Shown piece after piece: positions 53,639 to 61,864 of a DNA stretch of 64,000 nt. The DNA is from Haliangium sp050303215. Its GTDB lineage: Bacteria; Myxococcota_A; Polyangia; Haliangiales; Haliangiaceae. The DNA is taken from positions 112,585 to 176,584 of the forward strand of contig NZ_JBNLBH010000116.1 of assembly GCF_050303215.1 (NCBI RefSeq). Reading direction: 5' to 3'. The notes below the pieces were generated by a model. That model had not been told where the DNA came from, did not search any database, and worked only from the letters and a program-made list of their open reading frames with translations. The translations under genes and the position numbers were made by a program. Numbering within the stretch: position 1 is the stretch's first letter; each line of letters begins with the position of its first letter.

Positions 53639-55885
53639 GCAGTCCGCCAGGTCGATATCGGGATCATCACTATTCGCGAGGACGAGTTTCGGGCCGTGCT
53701 GGACCAGTTCGGGCGGGCGGCCAGTGAAGGCGTGCCGGCGAGCGGGGCGGCCGCGAATGCTCATGTCCCGGTGGCGGCGACCGGGCCGGCCGTGGCCGTG
53801 CCCACGATCGTCTCGGGCCGGCGCGACTACAACCTGTATGCCGTACACGGCTACGACGTCGCCGTGGTCCGTTGCCTGGAGCAGGGCAACGCCGAGGCCC
53901 AGAGCGTGGCCACCGACCTGGTCGATGACCTGGACCCGCAGTGGCTGCTCGTGGTCGGCATCGCGGGCGCCGTGCCCGATCATGAGTACACGCTCGGCGA
54001 CGTGATCGTGTCGTCGCGCATTCACGATCTCACGGTGTCGGCGTCGCAGCAGGGCGGGGGACACAGCTTCGCGATCGCGGGCGGCGGCCTGCACCCGCGC
54101 GCTCAGGGCAAGGTGGCCAACCTGGTGGTATATGAGGCCGCGGTCGCCGGCTGGAATGATGAAGCCGAGGTTGGGAAGCGGCCGACGCAGGTGTGGGCCG
54201 GGACCGGGACCCTCGACGACGCGCTGTACGGCGACGACGACACCCGCGCCAAGGTCTGCGAGAGCTTGGTGTATCACGATGTAGCGCGGCCACCGCGGGT
54301 GGTTACCGGGGCCATCGCGTCGAGCGATCGCCTGGTCAAGGACACCGAGCTGGTCGCGCTGTGGCGCCAGGTGGCGCGCCAGGTCAAGGCGGTCGAGATG
54401 GAGTCGGCCGGCATCTACAAGCTGGCCTTCAACCGCACCCTGCCGTTCGTGGCCATCCGTGGCATCAGCGACATCGTCGGGCTGCGGCGCAGCCACGACT
54501 GGACCGGCTACGCCTGCCGCACCGCCGCGGCCTTCGCGCGAGCGTTCTTGAAGACCCGGCCGTGTGAGCCCCGCGCGAGCGCGAGTACTGCCGCCGCGGC
54601 GTCCGTGTCCGCGACTGCCGTATCGGCCTCGCCATCCGCGGACTCTCGACCCGACCCGCAGGCGGCCAAGCAGCTCGAAGCGCTGCTGGCATCGATGTAC
54701 ACCGCCGGCGACCTGCGCAAGCTGGTCTACTATCACTTCGAGCCTGCCGCGTACGACGAGCTACCGGGCGACAAGGCCAGCAAGAGCGAGCTGGCCTTTG
54801 CCATCGTGCGCGCGGCCGTGACCCGCAACTGCATCGACGCCAAGCTGTTTCAGGTGCTGCTCGATGACCGCCTCGGTCGCAAGGATGAGATCGCGGCGGT
54901 GGCCCGGCTGCTCCTGTCGGGCAGCGAGCTGAGCGCGTTCGAGCGCGCGATGGGCGAGCAAATCGGGCATGACGATCCCCCTTCGCCGCCAGACTCCGAG
55001 CCGAGGGGCGATTCGCTCCGTACCCTTCGGACCGTCTCTCACCTGCTGCCTCAGCCCATGCCGCGCTCGCCGGGTGCCGACGCCTTGGTGCACGACATCC
55101 GGCTGGTGCTCGATCGGGTCAAGCAGTGGGCCGAGCTCAAAGTCCTGTGCGCCAAGCCCACCGGCAGCTTCACCTGCCTGGTGCACGGCGACGCCAGCCA
55201 GGATTTGACGCTTTTTCTCGAACGTGTCGAGCTCCACCTCAGCCACGAGTCACAGGTGCATCGCATCTGCCGGGTGGCCTTCCGGCGCGACGAGACCCGC
55301 ATACGCACCGTGGCCGAGTGGGAGCAGCGACTGTGCCGCGAGGCCGGCTACGCGGGCTTCGCGCTCGACGAGGCCCTGGCCCGCGTGACCGCGACCGAAC
55401 CGGTCCTGTTCATCATCGGCGATCGGCCTCTGCGTGGCCTCGACCAGGTCGAGCGCGAGGCCCTGGTGGCGTTTCTGCAAACGAGCATGCCCGAGGCCAT
55501 CCGCGCCGTCGAGGCCAAGCTGGCGGCGGCAGGGCGGATGATGAACGGCGTGCGCGTGCTGGTCCCGGTGGAGCACGAGCAACACGCGGTCGGCCTCGAC
55601 GACGCGCTCACCTGCGCCGTGTACGAAGCCATCGTGACCGCCGCGCGGAGGGAGCTCTGTGCCTTGCCCTCCCATGACCTCATCGAGCTGCGCTTCCCGC
55701 CCTGGGAGGACGTCGAGCGTTACCTGCGCCGGGTCAACGACGACCGCCGCGACCGTGACCTGGAACTCCGCGCGGTCTCTCTGTACGAACGGATCGAAGC
55801 TGATCCCGACCCTCACGAGCGCAGCTTCGCGCGCCTGGCCAGCGAGCTGCAAACGCTGCTCGCCGGCCGCCCGGTATCGTCATGA
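53636..55885 (+). CDS. Conflict-system protein: nucleoside phosphorylase/nucleosidase - EAD1 - inactive STAND
   Basis: 749 aa. Residues 1-306 are a PNP/MTA-nucleosidase-type domain with the active site preserved: 'VVGIAGAVPDHEYTLGDVIV' (phosphate/ribose glycine motif), 'VEMESAG' (253-259) and the catalytic Asp in 'IRGISDI' (279). A P/S/A linker follows, then an effector-associated domain 1 (about 340-427; 'LYTAGDL'-like start, 'LPGDKASKSELAFAIV', 'IDAKLFQVLLDDRL', 'RKDEIAAVA'). Residues 485-745 are STAND-like but the P-loop is replaced by 'VHGDASQDL', so an iSTAND. In known ternary systems the nucleosidase is an effector that destroys nucleotides or nucleosides on activation. It overlaps the MoxR gene by 4 bp (ATGA). 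Confidence 0.85.
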   Translation: MAVRQVDIGIITIREDEFRAVLDQFGRAASEGVPASGAAANAHVPVAATGPAVAVPTIVSGRRDYNLYAVHGYDVAVVRCLEQGNAEAQSVATDLVDDLDPQWLLVVGIAGAVPDHEYTLGDVIVSSRIHDLTVSASQQGGGHSFAIAGGGLHPRAQGKVANLVVYEAAVAGWNDEAEVGKRPTQVWAGTGTLDDALYGDDDTRAKVCESLVYHDVARPPRVVTGAIASSDRLVKDTELVALWRQVARQVKAVEMESAGIYKLAFNRTLPFVAIRGISDIVGLRRSHDWTGYACRTAAAFARAFLKTRPCEPRASASTAAAASVSATAVSASPSADSRPDPQAAKQLEALLASMYTAGDLRKLVYYHFEPAAYDELPGDKASKSELAFAIVRAAVTRNCIDAKLFQVLLDDRLGRKDEIAAVARLLLSGSELSAFERAMGEQIGHDDPPSPPDSEPRGDSLRTLRTVSHLLPQPMPRSPGADALVHDIRLVLDRVKQWAELKVLCAKPTGSFTCLVHGDASQDLTLFLERVELHLSHESQVHRICRVAFRRDETRIRTVAEWEQRLCREAGYAGFALDEALARVTATEPVLFIIGDRPLRGLDQVEREALVAFLQTSMPEAIRAVEAKLAAAGRMMNGVRVLVPVEHEQHAVGLDDALTCAVYEAIVTAARRELCALPSHDLIELRFPPWEDVERYLRRVNDDRRDRDLELRAVSLYERIEADPDPHERSFARLASELQTLLAGRPVSS

Positions 55886-57000
55886 GCGCCTACAAACCGC
55901 CCCCACCACACCCCGACGCCCGCCCGTTGCTGCCCCGCACCGGCCTGCGCGGCGCCTACGGGACTTACTTGGTCGATGACGGCCTGCATGCGGCCGCCAA
56001 CGTCGCCATCACCTTGGGTATGCCGCTCTTGCTCACCGGCGAGCCCGGTTGCGGCAAGACCGACTTCGCCGCCGTGGTCGCCAACGCGCTGGATCCAGCG
56101 CCGGAGGCTGCGCGGCCGGGACAGGACGACGACGCCGAGGTCCGTCACGGCCTGCTCGCCTGCCACGTGCGCACCGACACCCGGGCCCGCGATCTGCTCT
56201 ATCACTACGATGCCCTGCTGCGCTTCGGAGAGGCCCAGCACGGCGACGACGACGCCCGCACTCGGGCTCGCGATCCTCGCCACTACGTCGAGCTGCAAGC
56301 CCTGGGCATCGCGCTCACCTCGCCGCATCGGCGCGTGGTCCTGGTGGACGAGATCGACAAGGCCCCGCGCGATCTGCCTAACGACCTGCTGCGTGAGCTC
56401 GACCGCGGTGATTTTGACATCCCCGAGCTGGCCGCGGGTCGGGTCGCGGGCGCGGGCGAGGTCAGCGACCGCTCGGGCGCCGTGCTCCGGCGCCGCATGC
56501 GCCGGCCCGAGGGCGCGCCCATGCCGGTCGTGGTCGTCACCAGCAACGTCGAGCGCCAGCTCCCCGATCCGTTCCTGCGCCGGTGCGTGTTCTTCCACAT
56601 CGACTTCCCAGACGCTCAGCGGCTGCGCGAGATCGTGATCCACCGGGCCAAGCGGCCCGGCGCCGGCGGCGCCGAGGCCCCGGCGTTCGACCGCGATCAG
56701 CGCGAGGACACGCTCTACCTCGACCGGCTGGTCACGATCTTCGAGCACGCGCGCCGCATCCAGGGTTTGATCAAGAAGCCCAGCACCGCCGAGCTCATCA
56801 ACTGGGTGGACGCGCTCACCCGCGCGTTCGAGCCCGGCATTGCCCGCGACGAGGTGACCCGCTTCGCCCAAACCCTCGACGAGCGCGGCCGAGTGGTGCA
56901 CCAGAGCCTGCGCTGGACTCACCTGCCCGGCGTCGGCTGCCTGTTCAAGCTGCACGAGGATCTGGACTCTGCGGCCGCGGCCTGGACCGCGCCGGCGTAG
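55882..57000 (+). CDS. MoxR-family AAA+ ATPase of the ternary conflict system
   Basis: 372 aa. Walker A 'GEPGCGKT' (53-60), Walker B 'VVLVDEIDKAPRDLPNDLL' (about 151-169), sensor 1 'VVTSNVERQLPDPFLRRC' and an arginine-finger region after it are all present. The MoxR-typical helix-2 insert lies between residues 90 and 140. MoxR ATPases remodel a partner, classically a vWA protein; in ternary conflict systems they couple a sensor to an effector. Its gene overlaps the nucleosidase-STAND gene (ATGA) and is followed after 24 bp by the membrane FGE-domain protein. No membrane segment; cytoplasmic. Confidence 0.9.
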   Translation: MSAYKPPPPHPDARPLLPRTGLRGAYGTYLVDDGLHAAANVAITLGMPLLLTGEPGCGKTDFAAVVANALDPAPEAARPGQDDDAEVRHGLLACHVRTDTRARDLLYHYDALLRFGEAQHGDDDARTRARDPRHYVELQALGIALTSPHRRVVLVDEIDKAPRDLPNDLLRELDRGDFDIPELAAGRVAGAGEVSDRSGAVLRRRMRRPEGAPMPVVVVTSNVERQLPDPFLRRCVFFHIDFPDAQRLREIVIHRAKRPGAGGAEAPAFDRDQREDTLYLDRLVTIFEHARRIQGLIKKPSTAELINWVDALTRAFEPGIARDEVTRFAQTLDERGRVVHQSLRWTHLPGVGCLFKLHEDLDSAAAAWTAPA

Positions 57001-57024
57001 CCGAGCAAGCCTAGGTCGGACGCC

Positions 57025-60000
57025 ATGGCGCGCGCGCGGCATATCTCGAGCTTCGCCATCCTGCGGCTGCTGCACCATGACCAGCTCGTGCGGCTTACGC
57101 CCCGTGACGCCGTTTGCGCCGAAGAACTCGTGCGCACCCGCGAGGACTGGCCGCTCGATCTCCTGGCCCTGTCGCTGGCTTCGCTCCTGGCCACCGATCG
57201 GCAGAGCTGGCGCGACATCCACGGCCGCATCGTGCGCTTGGCCGAGGAGGCCGAGCTTGGGCCGGCCGACGTCGACCAAGATGTACTCGATGCGGGCGCG
57301 AGCGCGCCGGGGACTGGCGCGAGCGAGAGCGACGAGGCCGCGCGCCGGTCCAAGCGTCGGCCCCGGCCCACCTGGCGGCAGCGCCTGGCCGGCGTGAGTA
57401 CGCGGGTGTGGTTGAGCGCGGCCGTGGGCGCCGTGTTGTTGCCGCTGCTGGTGCTGGGCGGGCTGGCCATCTTGCAGCCCGAGGAGAAAGTCCCACGCGT
57501 CGAGCCGCCCAAGCAGGCGACCCCGGAGGCGGCCCAGGCACCCGAGGTGACCCAGACCGTGACCTTCGAGCAGGTTGCGGCCGAGACCGTCGTGCGCTCC
57601 ACCGTCGACGCCGGCCTGGCCTGGGACCCGCCTCTGCTGTGGCTCATGCTGGCCTTCAGCCTGGCCCTCGGTGCCGCCGGGCTGCGCTGGCTGCGCCTGC
57701 CAAACGAGGCGCGAGCCCTGCGACAGCAACAGGAGCGCGACAGTCTGGCTGAGCGTGAGCGTTTGGCGCGAGAGGATCGTGGCCTGGGCGAGCCCTATCA
57801 CATCGAGCGCGCCCCGCCCTTCGCCCAGGCGGCCATGGACGATGCCGCGGCCATCCTCGGCCGCGTGGGCGAACACGTCGACAGCCCCGACCTCGACCTC
57901 GACGCCACCATCGATCGCACCGCGCGCAGGGCCGGCCGGCTCACGCCCGTGTTCGAGCCCGGCCGTCGGCCCGCGCCGCTGCTGATCTTCGTGGACGTGG
58001 AGAAGCGCGACCACCCCTTCCTCGACGGCGTCGAGCAAGTGCTCGCGCGCTGGGAGCGCACAGGGCTGCGCTTCGAGCGCTACGACTACGAGCACCGGCC
58101 GCTCCACCTGCGCCCGGCGGGCGCCCCGATCGGGGCCGCTCACATTCCCCTGTCCAGCCTAGCCCGCCGACGTGCGGGCGCGCCCCTGCTCATCTTTTCG
58201 CGCCTGGTCGCGCCGGCGCACCTCGACGATCACGAAGATCGCCCCGACCGCCTCGACTGGCTGCGTCGGCTCGGCGCCTGGCCGGCGCGCGTGCTGGTCG
58301 ACCTCGACCCTCGCCCCGACCACGAGCGCCCCGGCTTCCACCAGACCGTGTTGGCCTTGATCCACAAGCGTGGCCTGCGCCGCTACCCCTTCGACCCCGC
58401 CGGCCTGCTGGCCGCGGCCCGGGCTCTGGCCGGCGACCCCGGGCCCGCACCCGCGCCGCGAACGCTCAGACCGCTGTCCGAGATCGAGCAGGCCGTGCGC
58501 ACCTGGGCCGCCTGCGCCTCGTACGTGCCCGACCCCACCTGGGCCCACGTGGACGCCATCCGCCGCGCCCTGCCCGAGCTGGTCGAGGCCATGCCGCACA
58601 GCGGCTACCTGCAGCGCCTCCTGGAGTGGATCGTGCGCGACGACCCCAGCGCCGTGCCCGAGAGCGACGGCGGCCAGCGCATTCACATCGAGCCCGTGCG
58701 CCGCGGTCGCATCATCGAGGACGAGCGTATCCGCGACCCGAACGTCGAGTGGCGCGGCCGCGGCCTCTTGATCGACCAACTCCTGGCCGCCGCGCCCGAC
58801 TCCAAGATGGAGCGCCTCCAGCGCGACCTCAAGCTGGCGATGCACCGGGCCGTGCTTGACCCCGGCCAGGCCCACCTGCTGCTGCGCTTCGCCGACACCG
58901 CCATGGCTCCCGAGGCCCGACGCCTGGCCGGCGAGGAACTCGGCCGGCAGCAGCGCGAGGCCGTCCTGCGGCCGTGGCGCGGCGCTCTCCGCGACACCCT
59001 GGCCAGCTTCGCGGCCGGCGAGGAGGGCGAGCCACGCGTGCCCGTGGGCCAGTTCGTGCGTGCGCGCTGGCAGCGACCGGACTTGGTCCGCGCGGCCGTG
59101 GCTGCCGTGGTCGTGGCCGTGGCGTGGCTGGTGGCGGGCGCAACCGTCGCTGAGCCCGAGGTCGAGCGCGACTACCTGCCGCCGGTGTGGAATGCCGTAA
59201 TCGATGACTTCGGCGAACTCGACGACCCGCCCACCGGCAGGGCGCTGGGCATCACGCACGTCGCCGAGATCGACGGCGCCCAGCCGATGCGCTTCGTGGG
59301 CCTGAGCGGCGGCGAGTTCACCATGGGTACCTCCGAGAGGGAGCCAGGCCGTTTTGATGACGAAGGGCCGCGCCATCGAGTGCGCCTCTCCGGCTTCGAG
59401 ATCGCGGAGCACGAGATCACCCAGGGCCAATGGCGGGCCGTCATGGGCGACAACCCGAGCGACTGCGACGTCGGCTGCGGCGACGACTTGCCGGTGCAGA
59501 ACGTGAGCTGGGCGGATGTGGTGCGGTTCATGAACACGCTGACCGCGAAGACCAACCAGGCCCGCGCCGAGGGCGAAAAGCTGACGCTCTGCTACGAGAT
59601 CGTCGACGATCGGTCAGTCATCTGGCGACCGGGTTGCACGGGGTATCGCCTGCCAACCGAGGCCGAGTGGGAGTATGCGGTGAGGGCCGGAACCAGTACG
59701 GCCTACAGCTTCGGTGACGACGCCGGGCAGCTAGGCGAGTACGCGTGGTACGAGGCCAATGCGAGTCGACAGGTGCAGCCCGTGGGTCGGAAGAAGCCAA
59801 ACCCATGGGGACTGCGCGACATGCACGGGAACGTCTGGGAGTGGGGTTGGGACGAGTACGGCAGCTACCAGGCGGGGTCGCGGAGCGACCCGCGCGGACC
59901 TGCCTCTGCAGCCGAACCCGACACCGCACGCACCGATCCAGATTCACCGGTGCGCGTGCTGCGCGGCGGTTCGTTCGAGCACCAGGCCCGGGACCTGCGT

Positions 60001-60093
60001 TCCGGGTACCGGCTCAGGTACTGGCCCGGGCGCCGGGTCTGGAACCAGGGCGCGCGCTGTGCGCGGGCCGCCCCCCCAGCGTTGTCCCCTTGA
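57025..60093 (+). CDS. Three-TM sensor-like protein with DGR-diversified FGE-sulfatase domain (variable region 1)
   Basis: 1022 aa. Helices: TM1 about 130-150, TM2 about 203-221, TM3 about 688-706. Residues 222-687 should be cytoplasmic and contain a vWA-like alpha/beta region ('RPAPLLIFVDVEKRDHPFLD', later 'ARVLVDLDPRP') without a clear DxSxS metal site. Residues 750-1022, after TM3 and so on the far side, are a formylglycine-generating-enzyme/sulfatase (C-type lectin fold) domain: 'GGEFTMGTS', 'EITQGQWRAVMGDNPSDC', 'YRLPTEAEWEYAVRAGTS', 'WGLRDMHGNVWEW' and 'VRVLRGGSF'. Residues 985-1008 form the diversified strand described under the VR1 entry. It is the third gene of the ternary operon, so the variable domain is probably the ligand sensor. 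Confidence 0.85.
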   Translation: MARARHISSFAILRLLHHDQLVRLTPRDAVCAEELVRTREDWPLDLLALSLASLLATDRQSWRDIHGRIVRLAEEAELGPADVDQDVLDAGASAPGTGASESDEAARRSKRRPRPTWRQRLAGVSTRVWLSAAVGAVLLPLLVLGGLAILQPEEKVPRVEPPKQATPEAAQAPEVTQTVTFEQVAAETVVRSTVDAGLAWDPPLLWLMLAFSLALGAAGLRWLRLPNEARALRQQQERDSLAERERLAREDRGLGEPYHIERAPPFAQAAMDDAAAILGRVGEHVDSPDLDLDATIDRTARRAGRLTPVFEPGRRPAPLLIFVDVEKRDHPFLDGVEQVLARWERTGLRFERYDYEHRPLHLRPAGAPIGAAHIPLSSLARRRAGAPLLIFSRLVAPAHLDDHEDRPDRLDWLRRLGAWPARVLVDLDPRPDHERPGFHQTVLALIHKRGLRRYPFDPAGLLAAARALAGDPGPAPAPRTLRPLSEIEQAVRTWAACASYVPDPTWAHVDAIRRALPELVEAMPHSGYLQRLLEWIVRDDPSAVPESDGGQRIHIEPVRRGRIIEDERIRDPNVEWRGRGLLIDQLLAAAPDSKMERLQRDLKLAMHRAVLDPGQAHLLLRFADTAMAPEARRLAGEELGRQQREAVLRPWRGALRDTLASFAAGEEGEPRVPVGQFVRARWQRPDLVRAAVAAVVVAVAWLVAGATVAEPEVERDYLPPVWNAVIDDFGELDDPPTGRALGITHVAEIDGAQPMRFVGLSGGEFTMGTSEREPGRFDDEGPRHRVRLSGFEIAEHEITQGQWRAVMGDNPSDCDVGCGDDLPVQNVSWADVVRFMNTLTAKTNQARAEGEKLTLCYEIVDDRSVIWRPGCTGYRLPTEAEWEYAVRAGTSTAYSFGDDAGQLGEYAWYEANASRQVQPVGRKKPNPWGLRDMHGNVWEWGWDEYGSYQAGSRSDPRGPASAAEPDTARTDPDSPVRVLRGGSFEHQARDLRSGYRLRYWPGRRVWNQGARCARAAPPALSP
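59952..60093 (+). repeat. DGR variable region 1 (VR1)
   Basis: The last 47 codons of the 57025 gene. They align without gaps with VR2 (62551-62692). Codons 985-1008 (59977-60048) differ from VR2 at 20 bases in 15 codons; all differences are at positions 1 or 2, for example GAG/GGG, CAC/GAC, CAG/CTG, GAC/CTC, TAC/CGC, TGG/AGG. Every third base is identical. Each pair can be derived from a template codon containing A (AAC, AGG, GAG, CAG) by adenine-specific substitution. The 3' end is G/C-rich with a short hairpin (60053-60065), matching an initiation-of-homing site. Confidence 0.9.
60053..60065 (+). repeat. IMH-associated hairpin, VR1
   Basis: CGCGC-TGT-GCGCG, a perfect 5-bp stem at the G/C-rich end of VR1. 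The same hairpin occurs in VR2 (62579-62591). In known DGRs a GC element and hairpin follow the variable region and direct homing. Confidence 0.6.
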
Positions 60094-60123
60094 CTCGTCG
60101 AACTATTCAGAAACAAACAATAT

Positions 60124-60144
60124 CCGGCGAGCGAAGCGAGCCGG
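60124..60144. repeat. Short inverted repeat shared downstream of both variable genes
   Basis: CCGGC-N11-GCCGG, 30 bp past the VR1 stop. Its counterpart at 62499-62519 is 20 of 21 bases alike. It is part of a block conserved downstream of both variable genes. Confidence 0.6.
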
Positions 60145-60165
60145 CCGAAATTCTCAGAAAACATA

Positions 60166-60186
60166 AATGTCATTCAAAATGACATT
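60166..60186. repeat. Hairpin AATGTCATT-CAA-AATGACATT downstream of VR1
   Basis: A perfect 9-bp stem with a 3-base loop. A near-copy lies at 62456-62476 downstream of VR2 (one G-T pair). There is no T-run, so a Rho-independent terminator is not supported. May mark the edge of a mobile or homing-proficient cassette. Confidence 0.7.
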
Positions 60187-60195
60187 CATTGTCGA

Positions 60196-60220
60196 GTAGG
60201 TGACATGAGCTGTCACCTAC
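60196..60220. repeat. Perfect 10-bp inverted repeat downstream of VR1
   Basis: GTAGGTGACA-TGAGC-TGTCACCTAC. Related GTAGGTGAC and TGTCAC...TGACA elements cluster on the VR2 side at about 62346-62455. Could be an operator, RNA hairpin or recombination site. Confidence 0.65.
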
Positions 60221-60268
60221 GCAACGATGCGCGGGCAGGCACCCGTTCTGCTCCATTACGACGGATCG

Positions 60269-60610
60269 TCAAGGAAACGCAAGTCGCCCAGCTCGCCACT
60301 CCTCCAGCGTCATGGAAGCATCTGCTCGCACTGCGCCTGGGGGGCCACCGGCCAGTCTTTCCAGCACGGGAAGCGCTGCATCGGGCTCGAACTCGAGCGC
60401 GTGGGAGGCCGCCCAGGACTGCACAGAGGGGTCTGGAGATTCGAGGAGCGGCAACAGCATCGCTCGCATGTCTTGCTCGCGGAGCGCACGATAGATAGTC
60501 GCAAGCTTCTCAGCGGCTGCATTTGCTGCCCGTGCCGACTTCGCGTTTCCATGACGCATCGCAGCTTCCTTGTATTGCTCGATCAGCGACTGCGCGTCTA
60601 CTTCGTTCAT
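60269..60610 (-). CDS. DUF2019 family protein, second copy
   Basis: 113 aa from ATG 60610 ('MNEVDAQSLIEQYKEAA'). DUF2019 signature: 'LIEQYKEAAMRHGNA', 'AANAAAEKLATIYRALRE', 'LLPLLESPDPSVQSWAASHA' and the closing 'ADASMTLEEWRAGRL'. It is diverged from the copy at 53031 but clearly of the same family. It ends about 175 bp from the end of the VR1 gene (convergent) and is the last of five minus-strand genes starting at the VR2 gene. Role unknown; candidate immunity or adaptor protein. Confidence 0.8.
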   Translation of the reverse strand: MNEVDAQSLIEQYKEAAMRHGNAKSARAANAAAEKLATIYRALREQDMRAMLLPLLESPDPSVQSWAASHALEFEPDAALPVLERLAGGPPGAVRADASMTLEEWRAGRLAFP

Positions 60611-60704
60611 GGTATCGCTCCAAATCTCCTGATGAGCTGTATACCAAGTTGGCGTGGCCAGTGGGGCGAGTTCCTGCTTGAGCGCCAGGAATGACCGGCC
60701 CACG

Positions 60705-61136
60705 TCACCGGCTCGTCGGGTCGGATTCCTCTTCAGTGGCTCGCAATGACACGATCCAGGTGTGTATCCCTTGCTCGGCGAATGCGTCGATCAGCTCCTC
60801 GACGATGGTGTCGGCTTCGGTCTCGAGCGCCTGCATCAGGAGTAGCTTCGCCTCTGAGTACGTCGGCGCTTCCTCCTTGTAGAGCAACTCCGAAGACACG
60901 CCGGAGATGGCAGGTCTCTTGCGGGGGGGCTTTCTCTCCAGCCGGCTGGAAAGGGTCAGCAGGACCCGGTTGAAACGAACGCGTCGTTCTCCAAGGACGT
61001 TGTTCTTGACGATCCAGTCAAAAAACAAGAATCGCCGGTCCGTGGACTTGCAGAACGCGAGAAATTGAATGGCTTCCTTGAGCGTCGCCACCTCTTCTTC
61101 GAGTATGTCGATGCGTCTCTGTAGTTCTTCCGACAT
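60705..61136 (-). CDS. 143-aa coiled-coil protein, copy A
   Basis: From ATG 61136. Residues 1-25 form a leucine-zipper-like coiled coil ('MSEELQRRIDILEEEVATLK'). The middle has an aromatic 'RRFLFFDWIVKNNVLGERR' segment and the C-terminus is acidic and helical ('EADTIVEELIDAFAEQGIH'). A paralogue of identical length at 61865 is about 75 percent identical by eye. No known domain. Small helical partner proteins are typical of DGRs (Avd), but I see no real sequence match to Avd. Its start is 23 bp after the secreted protein's stop. Confidence 0.7.
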   Translation of the reverse strand: MSEELQRRIDILEEEVATLKEAIQFLAFCKSTDRRFLFFDWIVKNNVLGERRVRFNRVLLTLSSRLERKPPRKRPAISGVSSELLYKEEAPTYSEAKLLLMQALETEADTIVEELIDAFAEQGIHTWIVSLRATEEESDPTSR

Positions 61137-61159
61137 GCCGGGTAACCCTTGCTCGTAAA

Positions 61160-61624
61160 TCACAGCATCCAATCGAGCGCGGCTTTGACTGCATCCGCGA
61201 TTTGTAGCGCTGTCCCGCCTTGTAGCTTCAGCACATTGCGCAGAAACGAGAGCAGTTTTTCTTTTACGATCTGTGTGGTCAGGTCCGGTATTAGGGCAAT
61301 CTTGTCAAGTGCGTTGGCGATGGTGCCTGAATGCTTCCTGAACGCCTTTGCCGCGCCTTTGTCAAGATGCTTCAGAACCTCCGCAGCCTCATCACCCCCA
61401 TGTCGGATTGCATCCGCCAACAGCATAGCTGCATGTTTGACGATCTCGCCCCTCGCTCCACTGGGAACCGAGGCCCGAACAGTTTCGCTGGAGCTGTTGA
61501 ATTCCGCCACTTGGCCAGTAGACGTTGTGGCTGCAGCGCATGGGACGGAGGCAACAACGACGACGCACGCGATGGTAGCCAACCACGCACGCTGCGGCGC
61601 GAACAGTTTCTTGCAGCGATCCAT
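61160..61624 (-). CDS. Secreted small helical protein
   Basis: 154 aa with a clear signal peptide ('LATIACVVVVASVPCAAA', cleavage near residue 33). The mature part is an all-alpha domain: 'LADAIRHGGDEAAEVLKHL', 'DKGAAKAFRKHSGTIANAL', 'LSFLRNVLKLQGG' and 'ADAVKAALDWML'. No catalytic motif or cysteine pair in the mature chain. It sits between the two coiled-coil paralogues on the same strand. Exported helical proteins next to coiled-coil partners can be toxins, but nothing here proves that. Confidence 0.65.
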   Translation of the reverse strand: MDRCKKLFAPQRAWLATIACVVVVASVPCAAATTSTGQVAEFNSSSETVRASVPSGARGEIVKHAAMLLADAIRHGGDEAAEVLKHLDKGAAKAFRKHSGTIANALDKIALIPDLTTQIVKEKLLSFLRNVLKLQGGTALQIADAVKAALDWML

Positions 61625-61864
61625 CGGTCGAGATTAGCGTCGACAGCGGAGGAAGCGAAGCAGATACGGCCTAACTGAGGTGTCGTTGGACGGCATACAT
61701 CCCTGCGGGCATGGCGCGCCACGCTCGACTCCTTCAGTAGAGTTGCCGGGCGAGCACCGGCCCGCACGGGCGGTATCGGTTCATCACGGGTTGCTGACGA
61801 GGCCAGCGCATATCGCGCGGCCCGGGATGACGCCAGCCGCCGAGCGGCGTGGCAGCAGGCCACG

